A stretch of DNA of 64,000 nucleotides from Nothopassalora personata (lineage: Eukaryota; Ascomycota; Dothideomycetes; Mycosphaerellales; Mycosphaerellaceae). Both the position numbers and the translations under genes were made by a program. Shown in pieces: positions 19,936 through 31,724 of the stretch; within the stretch, counting starts at the first letter, position 1; every line of letters begins with the position of its first letter. Below the pieces are notes generated by a model. That model saw only the letters and a list, made by a program, of their open reading frames with translations. It was not told the DNA's origin and did not search any database. Location of the stretch: assembly GCA_033816765.1 (NCBI GenBank), contig CM066292.1, forward strand, positions 3,472,001 to 3,536,000, written 5' to 3'.

Positions 19936-20533
19936 TGTTGTTGGATGGAGGTCTTGCTGATTTGCTTTGGAGATTATGGGAATTTGGTGTGGTTGGTGTT
20001 GGTGCGTGCGGAGGAAGTGGTTGGTAGGGAAAGATGAGGGAGAACTTGTTGCGAAAATCTATGGCTGAGCTGCTGAAGGGTTCAATATTCACGGTTGGTA
20101 TACTATTGGATGTCTCCAGGTGGCGACGAGGTGCTGGATATGCTATGGTGAAGCTTGACTACTCCTACCAGACTGCCTTGCAACAACTTACCTTGTGGTA
20201 TATTTATCACAACATACAAGATCGCAGATCGATCTTGCGATCTTCGCGTGCCGAAGATTGTTCACGATCGCCTGAGCTTGCCTCGAAGAGCAAGCAAAAT
20301 TTCTTGCGTATGTGCATGATGCAGAGGCCGCTCTTCTCAGCTCCCAGGTCCAGCAAAATGTGGTAGGGAGCGGGATCGGTGATCGTCTTACATTGTTCGA
20401 CCATATCCGGAGCTGAGCTTTGCATGTCATGGAAGCCAGCGCAGCAGTAGATTGATCTCACAGCGCAGTCTGTTGAATCCCTGAACTGTCCTTACCAGAG
20501 CTCTTCTCTTCCTGGGCCGACCTGTTCCAGACT

Positions 20534-22334
20534 TCACTGCCCTTTCGCCTCGCTCTCAGGACACTGCCCTTCAATGACTTCAGTCACTTGTCCACCATGC
20601 ATCAAATGATCAAGGTTGACTTTAGGTCCCTTGAACCACTTTCGCGCAGCTATTCAGAAGTCAGCTAGAAGCACCTCAATTGCCATCGATGCATGAGAGA
20701 CACTCACAAATTATCCACCATATCATGACAAGTATCATAGGCCCCCCATAAACCACACTAGTCCAATTCATCAATTCCGGCGTCAGACTCTTCCCCGTCG
20801 TACTGGGCAAACACAATATCGGCACCATCAACGCGACAAATCCACTAGCGACAGCTCCGATCGGTATGCTCATGCGGCTTAGATTCCAAGGTCCGGCACG
20901 AGACCGGCTGCCCACGGAAAAGACGCGAATGAAGATCGGGATCGTGAACGCTACGAATGCTGCGCAAGCGCCGATGCTGAAAATCGCGCCGATTGTGCAC
21001 TCACCTCCGAAGATGAGGAGGAGAAGGAGACAGCTCAGGACGCAGTTGAGCCAGACGGCGTTGACAGGAGTTCGGGTGCGAGGGTTGACCCTTTTCCAGC
21101 GGGAGGATAAGGGAAAGACATCGTCGCGGGCGTATGCGAAGGTCACGCTAGGACAGTATTAGCACAACGTGATGCAGAGGGGAACAGAGCGTACGCACCG
21201 TGAAGCTGCGATCATACACCCTTGGCCCATCGCGAAGCCGGCTACGATCGTGAGAGATAAGACCGCCAGGACAGCTTTCTGCGGCAGCACCTGTGTGAGG
21301 TATGCAGCAAACGGCTGACCTAGGTCTGATTCGAGGACAGACGTGATGTCGAAAACGGTGTATGCCACCACGAGCTGTAAGAACCACCCAGCAGTCCCAC
21401 CGACAGCCGAAGTCAGGAAGATGGCCCGTGGAGAAGCAATGTTGGCATTGCTGCACTCCTCTGCCAGGTGGAAGGGAGAATCATAACCGGACATGGTCCA
21501 AATGACGCCAATGAATGACATGAGGACCGCCACGCCGTCAGAGTAGTCGGTGCCTTTGTAGATCGTTGCCCAGACATCTTTGCTCGAGTTAAAGCGCGGC
21601 AGTCCTTGCGCTTCTCGCTCACTCCCTCCGGCAGGGATCAGGATGATAACCACAACCAGCGCAATGATATTGAAAGTACTTCCAACGTTATTAATTCTCG
21701 CCAACCATCTCGTCGGTGCGCTCGCCATGCATGAATGGACAATCATTAAGAAAACCGTCAGCAGGAAAGTTTGGTACTCCGTCGGCACATAGCTCGGGTT
21801 CTGGATACTCGCCGCCGCAAGAATCATAGCCGCAGTGCCATAATTCACCGAAGGCGCACCCGTAATCTGACCTATCCAATTACTCCACCCCGTCAACCAC
21901 GCCGCGAAAGGTTCCCAACCAGCAGGAGCCAGGACGGCAGCAGCGTAGTAGAGCCCACCAGAAGTCGGCATAGCACTACACAACTCTGCCATACTGGCAG
22001 CGACGGACTGAATTCCGATTATAGCGATAAGCCAGCCTCATGTCATGCCTGCTGTTCCCGCGTAGCCCATGCCATAGTACAACGTTGAGGCGAAAGATGG
22101 CAGCAGTCCCAGTACTGCGAAGCTAACACAGAACGTCGTCCCAAGGTTCAATTCGCGCTTGAATTCGGGTTTGTAGCCGAGCGCTGCGAGAAGTTCTTCG
22201 TCGGGGTCCCAAGCGTTCTCGCTGTCGTTGATTGGAATGTCGCCATCTCGTAACACGGAGGTGACAGGTTCCTCGGCGACGCTTCGTTGTCGCGCAGAGG
22301 TGGACTTGACACTGGCGATGCGCTGTTCGGACAT
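20534..22334 (-). pseudogene. APC-family amino acid/GABA-type permease with a single TGA
   Basis: Three exons: 22334-21199, 21147-20708, 20649-20534, with introns of 51 and 58 bp (GTGCGT...CCTAG; GTGAGT...GAATAG). Total 1,692 bp, 564 codons. The protein has the fungal APC permease pattern: cytoplasmic N terminus, about twelve hydrophobic segments, SMAELCSAMPTSGGLYYAAA after TM2, and ARDD in the FAYARDDVFPLSSRW loop. One codon is a stop: TGA at 22040-22038, between AGTAGMT and GWLIAIIGIQ, where homologs have Trp (TGG). Everything after it stays in frame. Either a young pseudogene, a readthrough case or a sequence error. Confidence 0.85.
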
Positions 22335-22944
22335 GGTCTCGTGCGCGGAGGCATGGCGATCTATGTAACGTCGCAGCGTTTGTTCTCTTTCCTGCCATTG
22401 CAGAAGGAGAAGGCCAGGCTTTTAAAGGCAGGCCAAGGATGGCTGCTCAAAAACCAGGAGCGACAGCAGCAGCCGGTCGCGTTGCATAGGCAGAGCTCTA
22501 TCGTCGTTCATGCTGTAGCTAGAGTTCAGGACCAACCACATTCTCCCATAACATCCACCAAAGTCGAACGTGCATGTACAGCCCGTCCGGACGCACATAG
22601 TGTGTTTAAGCGTATGTTCAAGCAATTGCTGGGCAGAGGTGAGTGGTCCAGATAAGGCCAGTATTTCTACCGTCTACCAGATGGGACATTGATAGCTTAT
22701 CTTGAAGTACATCATGCAGCTTGGCGTATGCTTGCGACGCGTTCCAGGCTGCTAGGTCGTGCTTGGGTCACAATCGGCATGTGTGGGGACATTTTTTGCC
22801 GAGAAAAGGTCGTCTGACGTGGGAGCTGGGGATTGCAAGGACGTTGTGGTTCCTCCACGATGCTGGCTCGTCTCCGGTCCTATTACATCGTGGGGGCTCG
22901 TCGAGTCATAGCGATTATGCCGCTGTTCATACAGGATCTGCATT
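22335..22944. other. Intergenic, no gene seen
   Basis: Putative promoter of the permease gene on the left and 3' flank of the glucosyltransferase gene on the right. Short frames only. Confidence 0.4.
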
Positions 22945-24549
22945 CTAATCTCGCCGAGCTTTACCGTTCGGCGTGGTAGCACCACTACTCGTCGTGTCTT
23001 CTCGCCTGCTTGAGGGAGCTTGGATCTCATGAACCTTCATATCCAACCCAACCCAGAACTGCTTCCCACGCCATTCGACCCTCGTGCCGCCCCAAAATGC
23101 CCAGACCCAGACTGGCAAAGCAAGTGCTTCGCGGCCCAGCCACGCGAGAAGCCACTCCCCAAACGGCCGCTTAGTGCGGTTCTTTGGTGGTCGCGCGAAG
23201 AAAGGTGTCTCCTCGTCCGCCTCGATCGATGCGCCCGATTGTAATTTGAGGTACAGTGCCCAGTCCATGAGGCACCAGATGCTGACGCTCAGGAGCCAGA
23301 GTGTGGCGAAGGCTGTCCACGTCGGTGGTATGCCGAATGCGTTGTGGAAGTATGGTAAGGTCGTGAAGGCAAAGGCACCATACACGCTGCACAAGAAGCT
23401 TTCCGTACCTGGCTCGACGAAGGTGGCGAGAGTGACTGTGAACTTCCTCACACGCAGCCACCTGACTCTTCGACTCCAGTATTCGGCCAGGCTCATGTTG
23501 GCCATGGGTTGGATTGCAAGATCTCCGAAGCAGAAAGCGTGCTTGCCGAGGGTCTCGCCTTGGCGTTCTTCTGGTACCTTGTGCTTCCATAGTCTGTCGC
23601 CGATCAAATGGTCCTCGCAAATGTTCTCGCTGAAGTAGTCGATGCCGCGGTTGTCGGTCACGCTGTCAAGATGGCTTTTGCGGAACATGGTGCTCTTGCC
23701 CACGATGCATGGAGCTACTGCGACTGTGTTGATGGCTGCGTAGAACTTTGGATGTGCTGACGACATGAAGGATTCTTCAAGCCTGCCGCCGCCAATGGTG
23801 AAAGCTGTGCGATCTGCATTCGCCTGGGTGCTTGTGTTGGCAGAGCTGGTTGTCCCGACCTGTGCACCTCCGTCATCACCATCGAGCAGTGCGCGTGTCT
23901 CTTGCCCGACAGTCGAGGCTGGGATGTCAACCACCAATGGTATCTGATGCACGAGCTTATTTCTGTGCGTCCCTTGGTGTCCTTCCAGCTTGCTGACCAT
24001 CCTGCCACACACGCCTCTTGCGACCCATACGTTGCAGTCGATGACCCAGATGATGTCTCCCATGGCTTCTCTATACGCTCGACTCATGTTGCGGATCTTC
24101 GGGTTCGGGCCAAGACTGGGCTGTCCATTGTGCAGAGCTTCGTCTTCGTGCTCCAACAGAAGCTGTGCATCGTATGCTGGAAAGTCCGCGATGAGACGGT
24201 CAATCACCGGCAGACACGGGTCGTTGCTGTTCGATACACAGAAGCGGATGTGTAGTCGTTCGGGAGGGTAGTCTTGCCGGAAGGTGGATGCTAAGCACTC
24301 GTACAGCTGTGGCTCAAGGCCTTTCACCGGCCTGATGATGGTGACGTGAGGTGAGTCTGCTGGCTTCAGGGTTGCCCTTGGCTTCGGCGTAGAGTAGTGT
24401 CGCCATATCTGAGTGCAGCCGATGATGCACACTACCACCACGACAGCATACCAGATCAAGCATGCCGTGGCAGCCACGTAGACTATCGTGCAAGGCTCAT
24501 AGTCGTCATCGGCGGTCAATACCTCGTCTACAGCACTCGCGGGCGGCAT
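22945..24549 (-). CDS. Ceramide glucosyltransferase (glucosylceramide synthase, GT21)
   Basis: 534 aa, uninterrupted. An N-terminal TM segment at residues 20-45 is followed by the GT-A domain: HVTIIRPVKGLEPQLYECL (70-87), KIRNMSRAYREA (151-162), the metal/donor Asp in IDCNVWVARG (Asp171), CEDHLIGDRL (about 311-320) and the (Q/R)XXRW motif RRVRW at 360-364. C-terminal membrane segments follow. It transfers glucose from UDP-glucose to ceramide in the Golgi/ER membrane. In fungi the product supports polarised growth and is the target of some defensins. Length and motifs fit the family; a Ser/Thr/Gly-rich insert lies at residues 215-250. Confidence 0.92.
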   Translation of the reverse strand: MPPASAVDEVLTADDDYEPCTIVYVAATACLIWYAVVVVVCIIGCTQIWRHYSTPKPRATLKPADSPHVTIIRPVKGLEPQLYECLASTFRQDYPPERLHIRFCVSNSNDPCLPVIDRLIADFPAYDAQLLLEHEDEALHNGQPSLGPNPKIRNMSRAYREAMGDIIWVIDCNVWVARGVCGRMVSKLEGHQGTHRNKLVHQIPLVVDIPASTVGQETRALLDGDDGGAQVGTTSSANTSTQANADRTAFTIGGGRLEESFMSSAHPKFYAAINTVAVAPCIVGKSTMFRKSHLDSVTDNRGIDYFSENICEDHLIGDRLWKHKVPEERQGETLGKHAFCFGDLAIQPMANMSLAEYWSRRVRWLRVRKFTVTLATFVEPGTESFLCSVYGAFAFTTLPYFHNAFGIPPTWTAFATLWLLSVSIWCLMDWALYLKLQSGASIEADEETPFFARPPKNRTKRPFGEWLLAWLGREALALPVWVWAFWGGTRVEWRGKQFWVGLDMKVHEIQAPSSRREDTTSSGATTPNGKARRD

Positions 24550-24850
24550 ACGCTCCCGTCTATCCTCACGATGGCTGTGGTGATGAACATGTCGGCGTCT
24601 TGACGGTGTTGTTGGAGACTACAATCGATCACGAAAGTGACGCGCTCAGAAGCCCGTGACGGACGGCTGTGTCCGGAAGCCGTTTGTGCATGTCGCTATG
24701 TCCATCGATCGCCGCAGAATCCTTCAGGCAACACTACCACCCAAGGGTTGCCTAGGGAACACATTGTAGACATAACATTGGACATGATATGTTGACACAC
24801 CTCTTTTCTCGTTTCACTACGAACCTGTCGTGCTACACTCGCAGGACAAG
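24550..24850. other. Intergenic, no gene seen
   Basis: Upstream region of the glucosyltransferase gene. Nothing recognised. Confidence 0.4.
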
Positions 24851-25613
24851 CTACTCGGGACTCCCCGCCTCCCACTTTTTTATTCCCTTCCGATACACCT
24901 TTTGCCAACCCTCTTTCTCATACTCCCTTTCCCACTCGGCCAGCTGCTTCACATCCCCGCCCATTTTCCTAACATACGCATAAATATTCAAATGAAGGCG
25001 GCTGCCCTTAGGGAAATGCTTAGGCTCATCGCCATGTGAGGGATCAAAGCACACTCTCACTTGCATAGCCCGTAACGTCCGTCGCAAAGAGCGGTGGATA
25101 ACACCAGAGTAGCCTGGTCGGAGACACATGTCTTCGAGATGCTTGAAGTTCGGGTACTTGCCGAGCATTTCTAGTTTCGCTGGTGGGGCGTATTCTAGCC
25201 ATCAGTACGATTTGTAGGCGGTGAGGAGGGCGTGTTAGATTGCCATGCTCAGTCTTTTGTACAGGTCTTTCAGAGCGATTGTCGTCCTGACCAGGGCTGT
25301 AAGCTGTGAATCGAGCAGCTAAATGCCGCACTGCCTTCTCGGTTGTCCGATCGATCAGTTCCGTGATCTGCGCGTTCCATTTCGTGGGCTGTTGATAGAA
25401 GCAGTTTCGCATGAAGTCGGCTGGCACCTCGTTCATCTGGGTCTGCACTACCTCGTCTGTGCCGGGAAGATCGGCGCTCGCCTGGCTGTGGAACAATCTC
25501 GTGGTCCTATGAATCCGCATAATCTCTCCTCCCTGGGTAAGAGTATCTCCTTGCGGGCGAAAGGTCATGACCCTCAATGTTGTGATACTGACTGAGCTTA
25601 TCACCGCACGCAT
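24851..25613 (-). pseudogene. Decayed hypothetical gene
   Basis: Coding-like sequence is spread over two frames. The first part (from about 25613) reads PADFMRNCFYQQPTKWNAQ. The second reads ALVRTTIALKDLYKRLSMAI, then TAA, HALLTAYKSY, then TGA, WLEYAPPAKLEMLGKYP and on through PNFKHLEDMCLRPGYSGVI to the stop at 24851. A 1-nt frame change lies near 25280. No family recognised. Two stops plus a frameshift indicate a pseudogene. Confidence 0.5.
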
Positions 25614-26008
25614 GTCTTCCGCCAGACCATGATCCCGCTTCTTGGCTCTCGAACGAGGATCTTGGTGTAGAGGGGCCGGAGGGATGATGCTATTTTTTTG
25701 CCGGGTATGCGCTTGCGAATACGACGCTTTTAGCAGAATTCACGTCGAGTGAATCTTGCTTTCCCAGGGGCAGTCTTTATCACTTGTACCTTCCACTCGG
25801 AATTATGGACAAAGGACTTGCGCCTAGAGCCTGTGGATACGAGTACAGGAGCGGCTACGCTGGCTGCGTGCATAGAAGACATCGGGTTATGCCAACGAAC
25901 TGCGTAGTCGCGAGGTGTGGCCCAGTAGTCATTTCCCTGTGTATTCATTCACTGTCGTCAGTCTGTTCTACAATCATTTCGTCTATGTACAGTCATTTTA
26001 TCATTCTT
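25614..26008. other. Intergenic, no gene seen
   Basis: 3' flank of the RNase T2 gene. Nothing recognised. Confidence 0.4.
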
Positions 26009-27076
26009 TCAGTAGGTGTAGTTGCCTGGTCGCGTAGCGTTCTGTGAAGTCGTCTCGTAGTAACGCACGGCATTCGTGGCGTTTGTGCATCCACTGATGG
26101 TAGTGGAGTCGACAGGCACGGTGTGATGGTCCTGCGGGCGGCCGTATGCGTGCATAAAGTACCAGACCTCGCTGACTGCAGTTCTGCCAGTATCGGTTGT
26201 ATTGATAGATCTTCCTGCAGCAGTCTCATTGAATCTTGGACCGCTGCAGCCAATGTAGGGCACAGCGCCGCTCTCGCGCGTCAATGCATCCTCAATCGCC
26301 CGCTTGCTGTAGCCCGTGCTGTTGCTTGGCCTGATGCCGTGCTTGGACAACCATTGGAAAGTTGGAAACCTGGTGTAATACGAGATCGTGGTCTCAAAGA
26401 AATCAACGACATCCTCGTGCTGCTTGTATTCGGGTCCGTAGCATGGGGGGTCGAAAGTGCTGAAGCAGGTTGCGTGCTTGGAGAACTCGTGACCCCAGAA
26501 GTCGGCGTTCGGTCCAGTCTGGGCAATCCAGTACTTGTTCATCCAGGCGAGCAGATCGTACTTCCCAAATGGCTCGAGGAAGGTTCCAATGTTGGGACCC
26601 TTGTACGCGGGGACGACGGTGCCATTGGGGAGGCTTTCCGTGGTGTTCGGCGACGGGACAGGATCGTACTGGCGATTCTATCATGCGGTCAGTCTGGGCT
26701 GTCGCTTTCACGAACACAAAGAGCACACCAAATCACAGTATTGCGTGTACGAGCCATTGCTACAAAGATCGTTAGTGCTACTCTTCTCGCGTCGGATAAT
26801 CAATGCTTACCAGAAGTCAGGCCAGAGGCCGTGTAGAGTCCATGTGTTCTCTGGAATCGGCTTGTCTGCCCAAGTGTCCCAGAACTGTGTCTGCAGAAGA
26901 AGTCCACCATATGTCTCTACACAGCAGGTATCGACGGTCAATGGATTCGCCTTGGGCGAGCAAGATCTGTATGCTGGCTGAAGGGCACAGGTATGGTTCT
27001 GGTTGGATGTGCCTAGGTAGAGCGCAGCCGTAGCTGTGGCAGCAAATGCTGCTGTTCCGATTGTGGCGGCCCTCAT
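26009..27076 (-). CDS. Secreted ribonuclease T2
   Basis: Three exons, 27076-26811, 26759-26729 and 26677-26009, with two 51-bp introns (GTAAGC...TTTGTAG; GTGTGC...GATAG); 321 aa. It has an N-terminal hydrophobic signal (MRAATIGTAAFAATATAALY). The two active-site motifs are CAS I, LHGLWPDF, split just after by intron 1, and CAS II, FWGHEFSKHATC. The CNGSYTQYCD segment falls across the small exon. Cysteines are abundant (disulfides expected) and several N-glycosylation sites lie in the C-terminal part. It cleaves single-stranded RNA, in the secretory pathway, vacuole or outside the cell. Confidence 0.92.
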
Positions 27077-27802
27077 CTTGGTCTCGCTTTTTCGAAAAAG
27101 ATTGCGATTGACGAGCAGAGGACTATGAACTCACCTTGAATACATCTATAAAGAAGATCTACCCACGTGTGTTTACAAGGTGGTTGGCATCAAAGACTGC
27201 TTGTCGTGCCTGCATGAGCTGATTGCCTCGTGCTAGATGTACCTGCAGCGATAGGCTACGGCTGTCTACTGTAAATCGACCGGCTGTATGCGGTGTAGCA
27301 TCCCCCAACCATGATGAGTTGGCGTCGGAGCAGGATGCTGAAGAAGGAAGGGTTTGCGGGACGTAATGCATGTCCTGCTGGATCACGTGCATGCGCGATG
27401 TGCTTACTGTACTGCGAAGATTCACTCACCTACTGGCGCTCATGACAGCCTTGTACGCGACGACATTCTTGCCTTGCCATGTGGCTGTCAGGAGTAACAT
27501 TGTCACTACCTCGACAGGCTGCCGATATTTCAAACGAAGCACGAAGAAAAGATGACTGGGAAGGCTCCGGGCGGGATGCATGCGATTTCAGCCCTTCAGC
27601 TCACCCTCTCCTATGCTTGGAGCTGCGGTGCAGCACCTTGCTCTCGCCTGCTGCTGACTACCCTCTCTCCTTTTATACGCAATCATCATAATCTTCAGAT
27701 CTCCTTCTCGGAACAGTGACCGTGGATCAATGCTAAAGAAGCAGGCTCCCGACATCGCAACGACGACCTTATCGAGGCGGGATCTCCCCTGGGGCCGAGA
27801 GT
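27077..27802. other. Intergenic between divergent RNase T2 and HET genes
   Basis: Probable shared promoter region. Short frames on both strands show no domain. Confidence 0.4.
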
Positions 27803-29889
27803 ATGGACAAGCTAAAGAGTTGGAGACAGGATCGTCGGTATCGGAAGATGATGGCTCACGATCATAAGGATGACGACCCGGCATCATATTTCAAGCCTCT
27901 CATGTACGACGTGGACCAGGAGCATGACAAACTAGAACGTCTCAACGCGCGCGATCCTGGCTTGACTCGTGAGCAGATGAAGGCAGATCGAGAGGCTGAA
28001 CGTCAAAGGGTTAGCGAACAACAGAGTCTTACGAAAGCACGCAAGACCCGCCTGCGTGCCGCTCTGCCAAATGTCGCTGCCAACCCCTTCATCTATCAGC
28101 CCTTCCCTACTCCGCATGCTCAGATACGGCTCATTGAATTGCGTACTACCGCCGATGACACTATCTACTGTCACATTGAAACTCACGAGCTCTCGCAAGC
28201 TCCCCCATTCATCGCCATATCGTACACTTGGGGCACAGACCATGATGATAGGTGGATTTACCTCAACAGCCGGCCACACAAAGTTCGCCATAATTGCTGG
28301 TCTGCACTCCAACAGGTCGTCAAGCGCAAGCTCGAGGGATGGATCTGGATCGATGCCATCTGCATAAATCAACTCGACAATGACGAGAGGTCTAGTCAAG
28401 TACAATTAATGACAACGATATTTGAAGAAGCAGAGTGGGTCGCAGTCGTCCCGCAGCGAAGGATTGTTCTAGATACCCCGTTGCACCAGATGTCCTTCGC
28501 CAAGAACTTGGTTGCCAAGTCTGCAGGACTCGTGAAGGACATCTTCGACGACCCATTCTTCACAAGGATCTGTAAGTAGACCGAAGGACGCCAATCAGTT
28601 TCGCCTGTCTCAAACATTCGCTAACGGTCCGTCTGTGACTTCAAGGGACGGTACAGGAAATCCTTGTCGCTAAAGAGGTCAGAATATTTGTTACCAACAC
28701 CTCTTCTATTTTGCCAGACTACGACGACGACGATGATGAGAATCACCACGGATGGCTTTTTCTGCAAGACCTTGAGGGTCTGGTCGATGCTGCGACCATC
28801 GCAGGCTGGTCTCCTTCCAGGGGCCTTGAAAGAGTGCAGCGTCTGGTCAAAGACGTCGCTCAGGAACAAAAGCGGCCAAAAGACCCGTCTTATCAAGCAT
28901 ACACTCGCAATGCTTCCAACGTCTTCCGCTACCTGATCAAGTACGATGACCTCTCGTGTGATGAGGCCAGAGACAGAATTTATGCCTTACTACCGATGGC
29001 GCTACGCGGAACTAAAGCTCCGAAACTTGTACCAGATTATGACAAACCATTACTTGGAGTGCTGGCTGACTTGATCGAGTACATGGGCGGCCTGATCAAT
29101 TCGCAATTCGGGCAGAGCGCATCCTCGTTCTCAGATATACTGGTGTCATTAATGAAGCTGACACAGTCATTTGGCTTGAGCCTAGAGCACCCAGAAGTTG
29201 AGGCGTTTTTTGATGGGAGACTTGAAGAGACTACCAACACAGCATTGACGGTGGAAAGTCCGAAAATCTCGAAAGGTCCACAGCGCATGGACAAGCCGGG
29301 TTTCCTCGAATTCAGAGGCATTTGTGTGAAAGATGTCAACGATCCTGAAGCCCGCATTGTGCTTCATGATGTCGGACAATTGCAAGATGATGTAGCCAAC
29401 CGTCTGTCCGATATGGGTTTTGATACGGAGTCCAACGGAGCTGTCCTGGAGGATTTGCGGATCGTCTGCGATGGAGCTGCACCCGCTTTGATAACAACAA
29501 ATACTGTACGACCGGGCGACATCATCCTCACACCATTTGCAGGGCCCATGGCATGGACATGGAACCTTGTCTTCCGTGCATCGGTGACCGACAAAGATCG
29601 ACATGAACTCGTTGGACAAGCCGTGCCACTCAAAGGAGGCAATCGAGCCCATCTCGGCAGAGGGCAGTGCTGCAAAAATGGAACCTGTCCAGCACGTTCC
29701 TCGTTAATGCGAGTTCACCTTCATTCGCAAGACATACTGTCGCTTGCGTTACTATCGAGAGCACCGGTAGAACGATTGAAGAGGCCAGCCACTACACCGA
29801 CATGTGGCTCATATGCGGTGATTCACGGGAGCAGAAGTGCTTCGTCTTCAACGCCGACCATAGAAAGCAGTGCTCGATACGATGTGTGA
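27803..29889 (+). CDS. Heterokaryon incompatibility (HET) domain protein
   Basis: Two exons, 27803-28571 and from 28646, with a 74-bp intron (GTAAGTAG...CTTCAAG). The HET domain covers about residues 110-260: IRLIELRTTADD, PFIAISYTWGTD, WIWIDAICINQLDNDERSSQV and, across the intron, FFTRIWTVQEILVAKEV. Downstream is the usual DEARDRIYALLPMAL block. HET proteins trigger vegetative incompatibility cell death in some fungi. The exon-2 frame stops at 29889, but from about 29667 another frame looks more protein-like (ARHTVACVTIESTGRTIEEA, ending near 29942 with CVRCKALSRVCAYC). A frameshift or missed intron near 29.66 kb is therefore possible. Confidence 0.85.
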
Positions 29890-29942
29890 GGTGCAAAGCG
29901 CTTTCTCGTGTCTGCGCATACTGCAAAAAGAGTCTATTCTGA

Positions 29943-31209
29943 TACCAACCGATGCAGCATGTGGCTTTTCGAAATCAGCTTTGATGGAAGATTTGCAGCA
30001 GCTGGATTCTGTCAATGGGCGCTAAGCTAATACTTCTCACAGAGTATTAACCATGAGCTATCGCTTATATACCACATTGCTCGGCCAGTGTGTAGCTTAC
30101 TGATCAGGACCATATGAGCGAGCATGTGCAGTCTTTCCTGTAGCAGAGTCAATGACGGCCATAAAGCTCAAGTTTTGCAACAAGCAACGCAGAACGCGCA
30201 TACATTGATGGGACTCTGGTCATTGCCAAGCTCGTAGGGCATACATATCACTATTGCAAGAGCCATATGACCCTCGTCAGACGTAGGGCGACCCAACCTA
30301 GATTCGGGCGGCCCAATATGGTCCAACCGCTCCAATCGTTTGCAGCTGCATCTTGGCAGTAGCTCGATGACTGTTCAACGATGTAGGCTCATTCCCACGC
30401 GGGCCTCCGCTTGCGAGATGAGACCACATGGCAGACCGACGCCATGTAGAGTGTGATAGGGTGTGCTTCGATGCATCAGTCTTGTCAAGAGGGACTGCCT
30501 ATTGAAACCGAGCGTGGCTTGCACCTGGTCAAGCTTGCTTTTTCTCGAAGCTGAGAGGCCACATTCTTTTTCAATTGGTCCTCCATTTCATCCTTTGGTA
30601 CAAATTCGAGCACTCTTTGTGCCTCGTCGCCATTGTAAGTAAAGGTGTTTCCCAGAAACCGTATTGCATGCCCGGTGAGCTCTGGACACGATTCATGGCG
30701 ATATGGAAATCTGCTATCCCAAGCTCGCGATTCATTGCAAACGACGAGTCACCTTGGACCATCACTGGGCAGACCGTCACGAGATGAAGTTATCGAAAAG
30801 GCGATGAAAGTCGCGTCGTTTTGTTGTTGAAAAGTCGCAGCCGTGAAGAGGCAAGAATGCTCTTTGACAATGTGGTTGCACATTATGATATCAAGATCTG
30901 AAGGAAGCATCTATTACAATCATCACCACAGCATCGCTCGATACTAACAATCAGATCTCCCATACATGATGCGATAAAGTCACGGTTGTAAGAGAAGTGT
31001 CCTCATTTGTGGAGGAGTGATAGTACTCCCTTCACTACTCCCTTACCAGAATGAGAAAGCAACAGAAGCAGTATACCAACCGTGAAGCCGGCATGCAGCA
31101 CACTATAAGAAACCTGCTACTGTCCTCCCCTTTCCCATCATCACAACCATCATCTTTCAACAACTATCACGAACTCTGACAACCTCATTCTCTCACTGCC
31201 AGGCCAACA
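29943..31209. other. Intergenic, no gene seen
   Basis: About 1.3 kb without a supportable gene. The last 150 bp have promoter features for the next ORF: a TATA-like CACTATAAGAAACC at about 31099 and a pyrimidine-rich leader. Confidence 0.4.
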
Positions 31210-31554
31210 ATGTCCGCTCTTGTACAGATACCATTCGAACCCGCCAGGCGTTCCTCGCCGGTCCGGCCCTATCCGCCTGCCCCTTGGTACCCGCCGAGTG
31301 CTCCGCCGCCCGTTCCCAACCCCGAACTGGCGAGGGCCGGCGCAGCGTTTACACCAAACAGGTGCTCATCACCAGTCCAGCCCTATCCACCTGCCCCTTG
31401 GTATCCGCCATGTAGTCCCGAACCCGACGAGCATGTATACGGCCCGGAGCTGTCGAAGGCTGGACCGGATCCATACAGCCCCGAGAGCCCGTGGCCATCG
31501 CCTTTGCCAGGACAGCCAGATCCAGATGCTGGACCGCTGCCACCGATTTCGTGA
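31210..31554 (+). CDS. Small proline-rich protein with a duplicated unit
   Basis: 114 aa, ATG at 31210 in good context (CCAACAATGTCC). Two copies of a roughly 45-residue unit, each with (S)SPV(R/Q)PYPPAPWYPP, a Pro-rich spacer and PEL(A/S)(R/K)AG. No TM segment or signal peptide. It could be a disordered cell-wall or regulatory protein; no family recognised. Confidence 0.5.
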   Translation: MSALVQIPFEPARRSSPVRPYPPAPWYPPSAPPPVPNPELARAGAAFTPNRCSSPVQPYPPAPWYPPCSPEPDEHVYGPELSKAGPDPYSPESPWPSPLPGQPDPDAGPLPPIS

Positions 31555-31724
31555 AAGGCATGAGATATCGCCTTGATGCTTGTTGAAGCTTGCTTAGGAG
31601 CGAATCTCAGGTGTTTTGCGCTTCTTACTTCTTCGCTTCCCGTTGTGGAAGTTGGTTGCATACTTGCGGAATCTGTATACCTAGCATAGCATGATCCAGC
31701 CTGCGGTATTTACCTTCCTCGGGC

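Noticed and set aside
22038..22040. TGA in the permease considered as part of a short intron
   Set aside because: No GT...AG pair in phase surrounds it, and the flanking codons match conserved permease sequence without gap.
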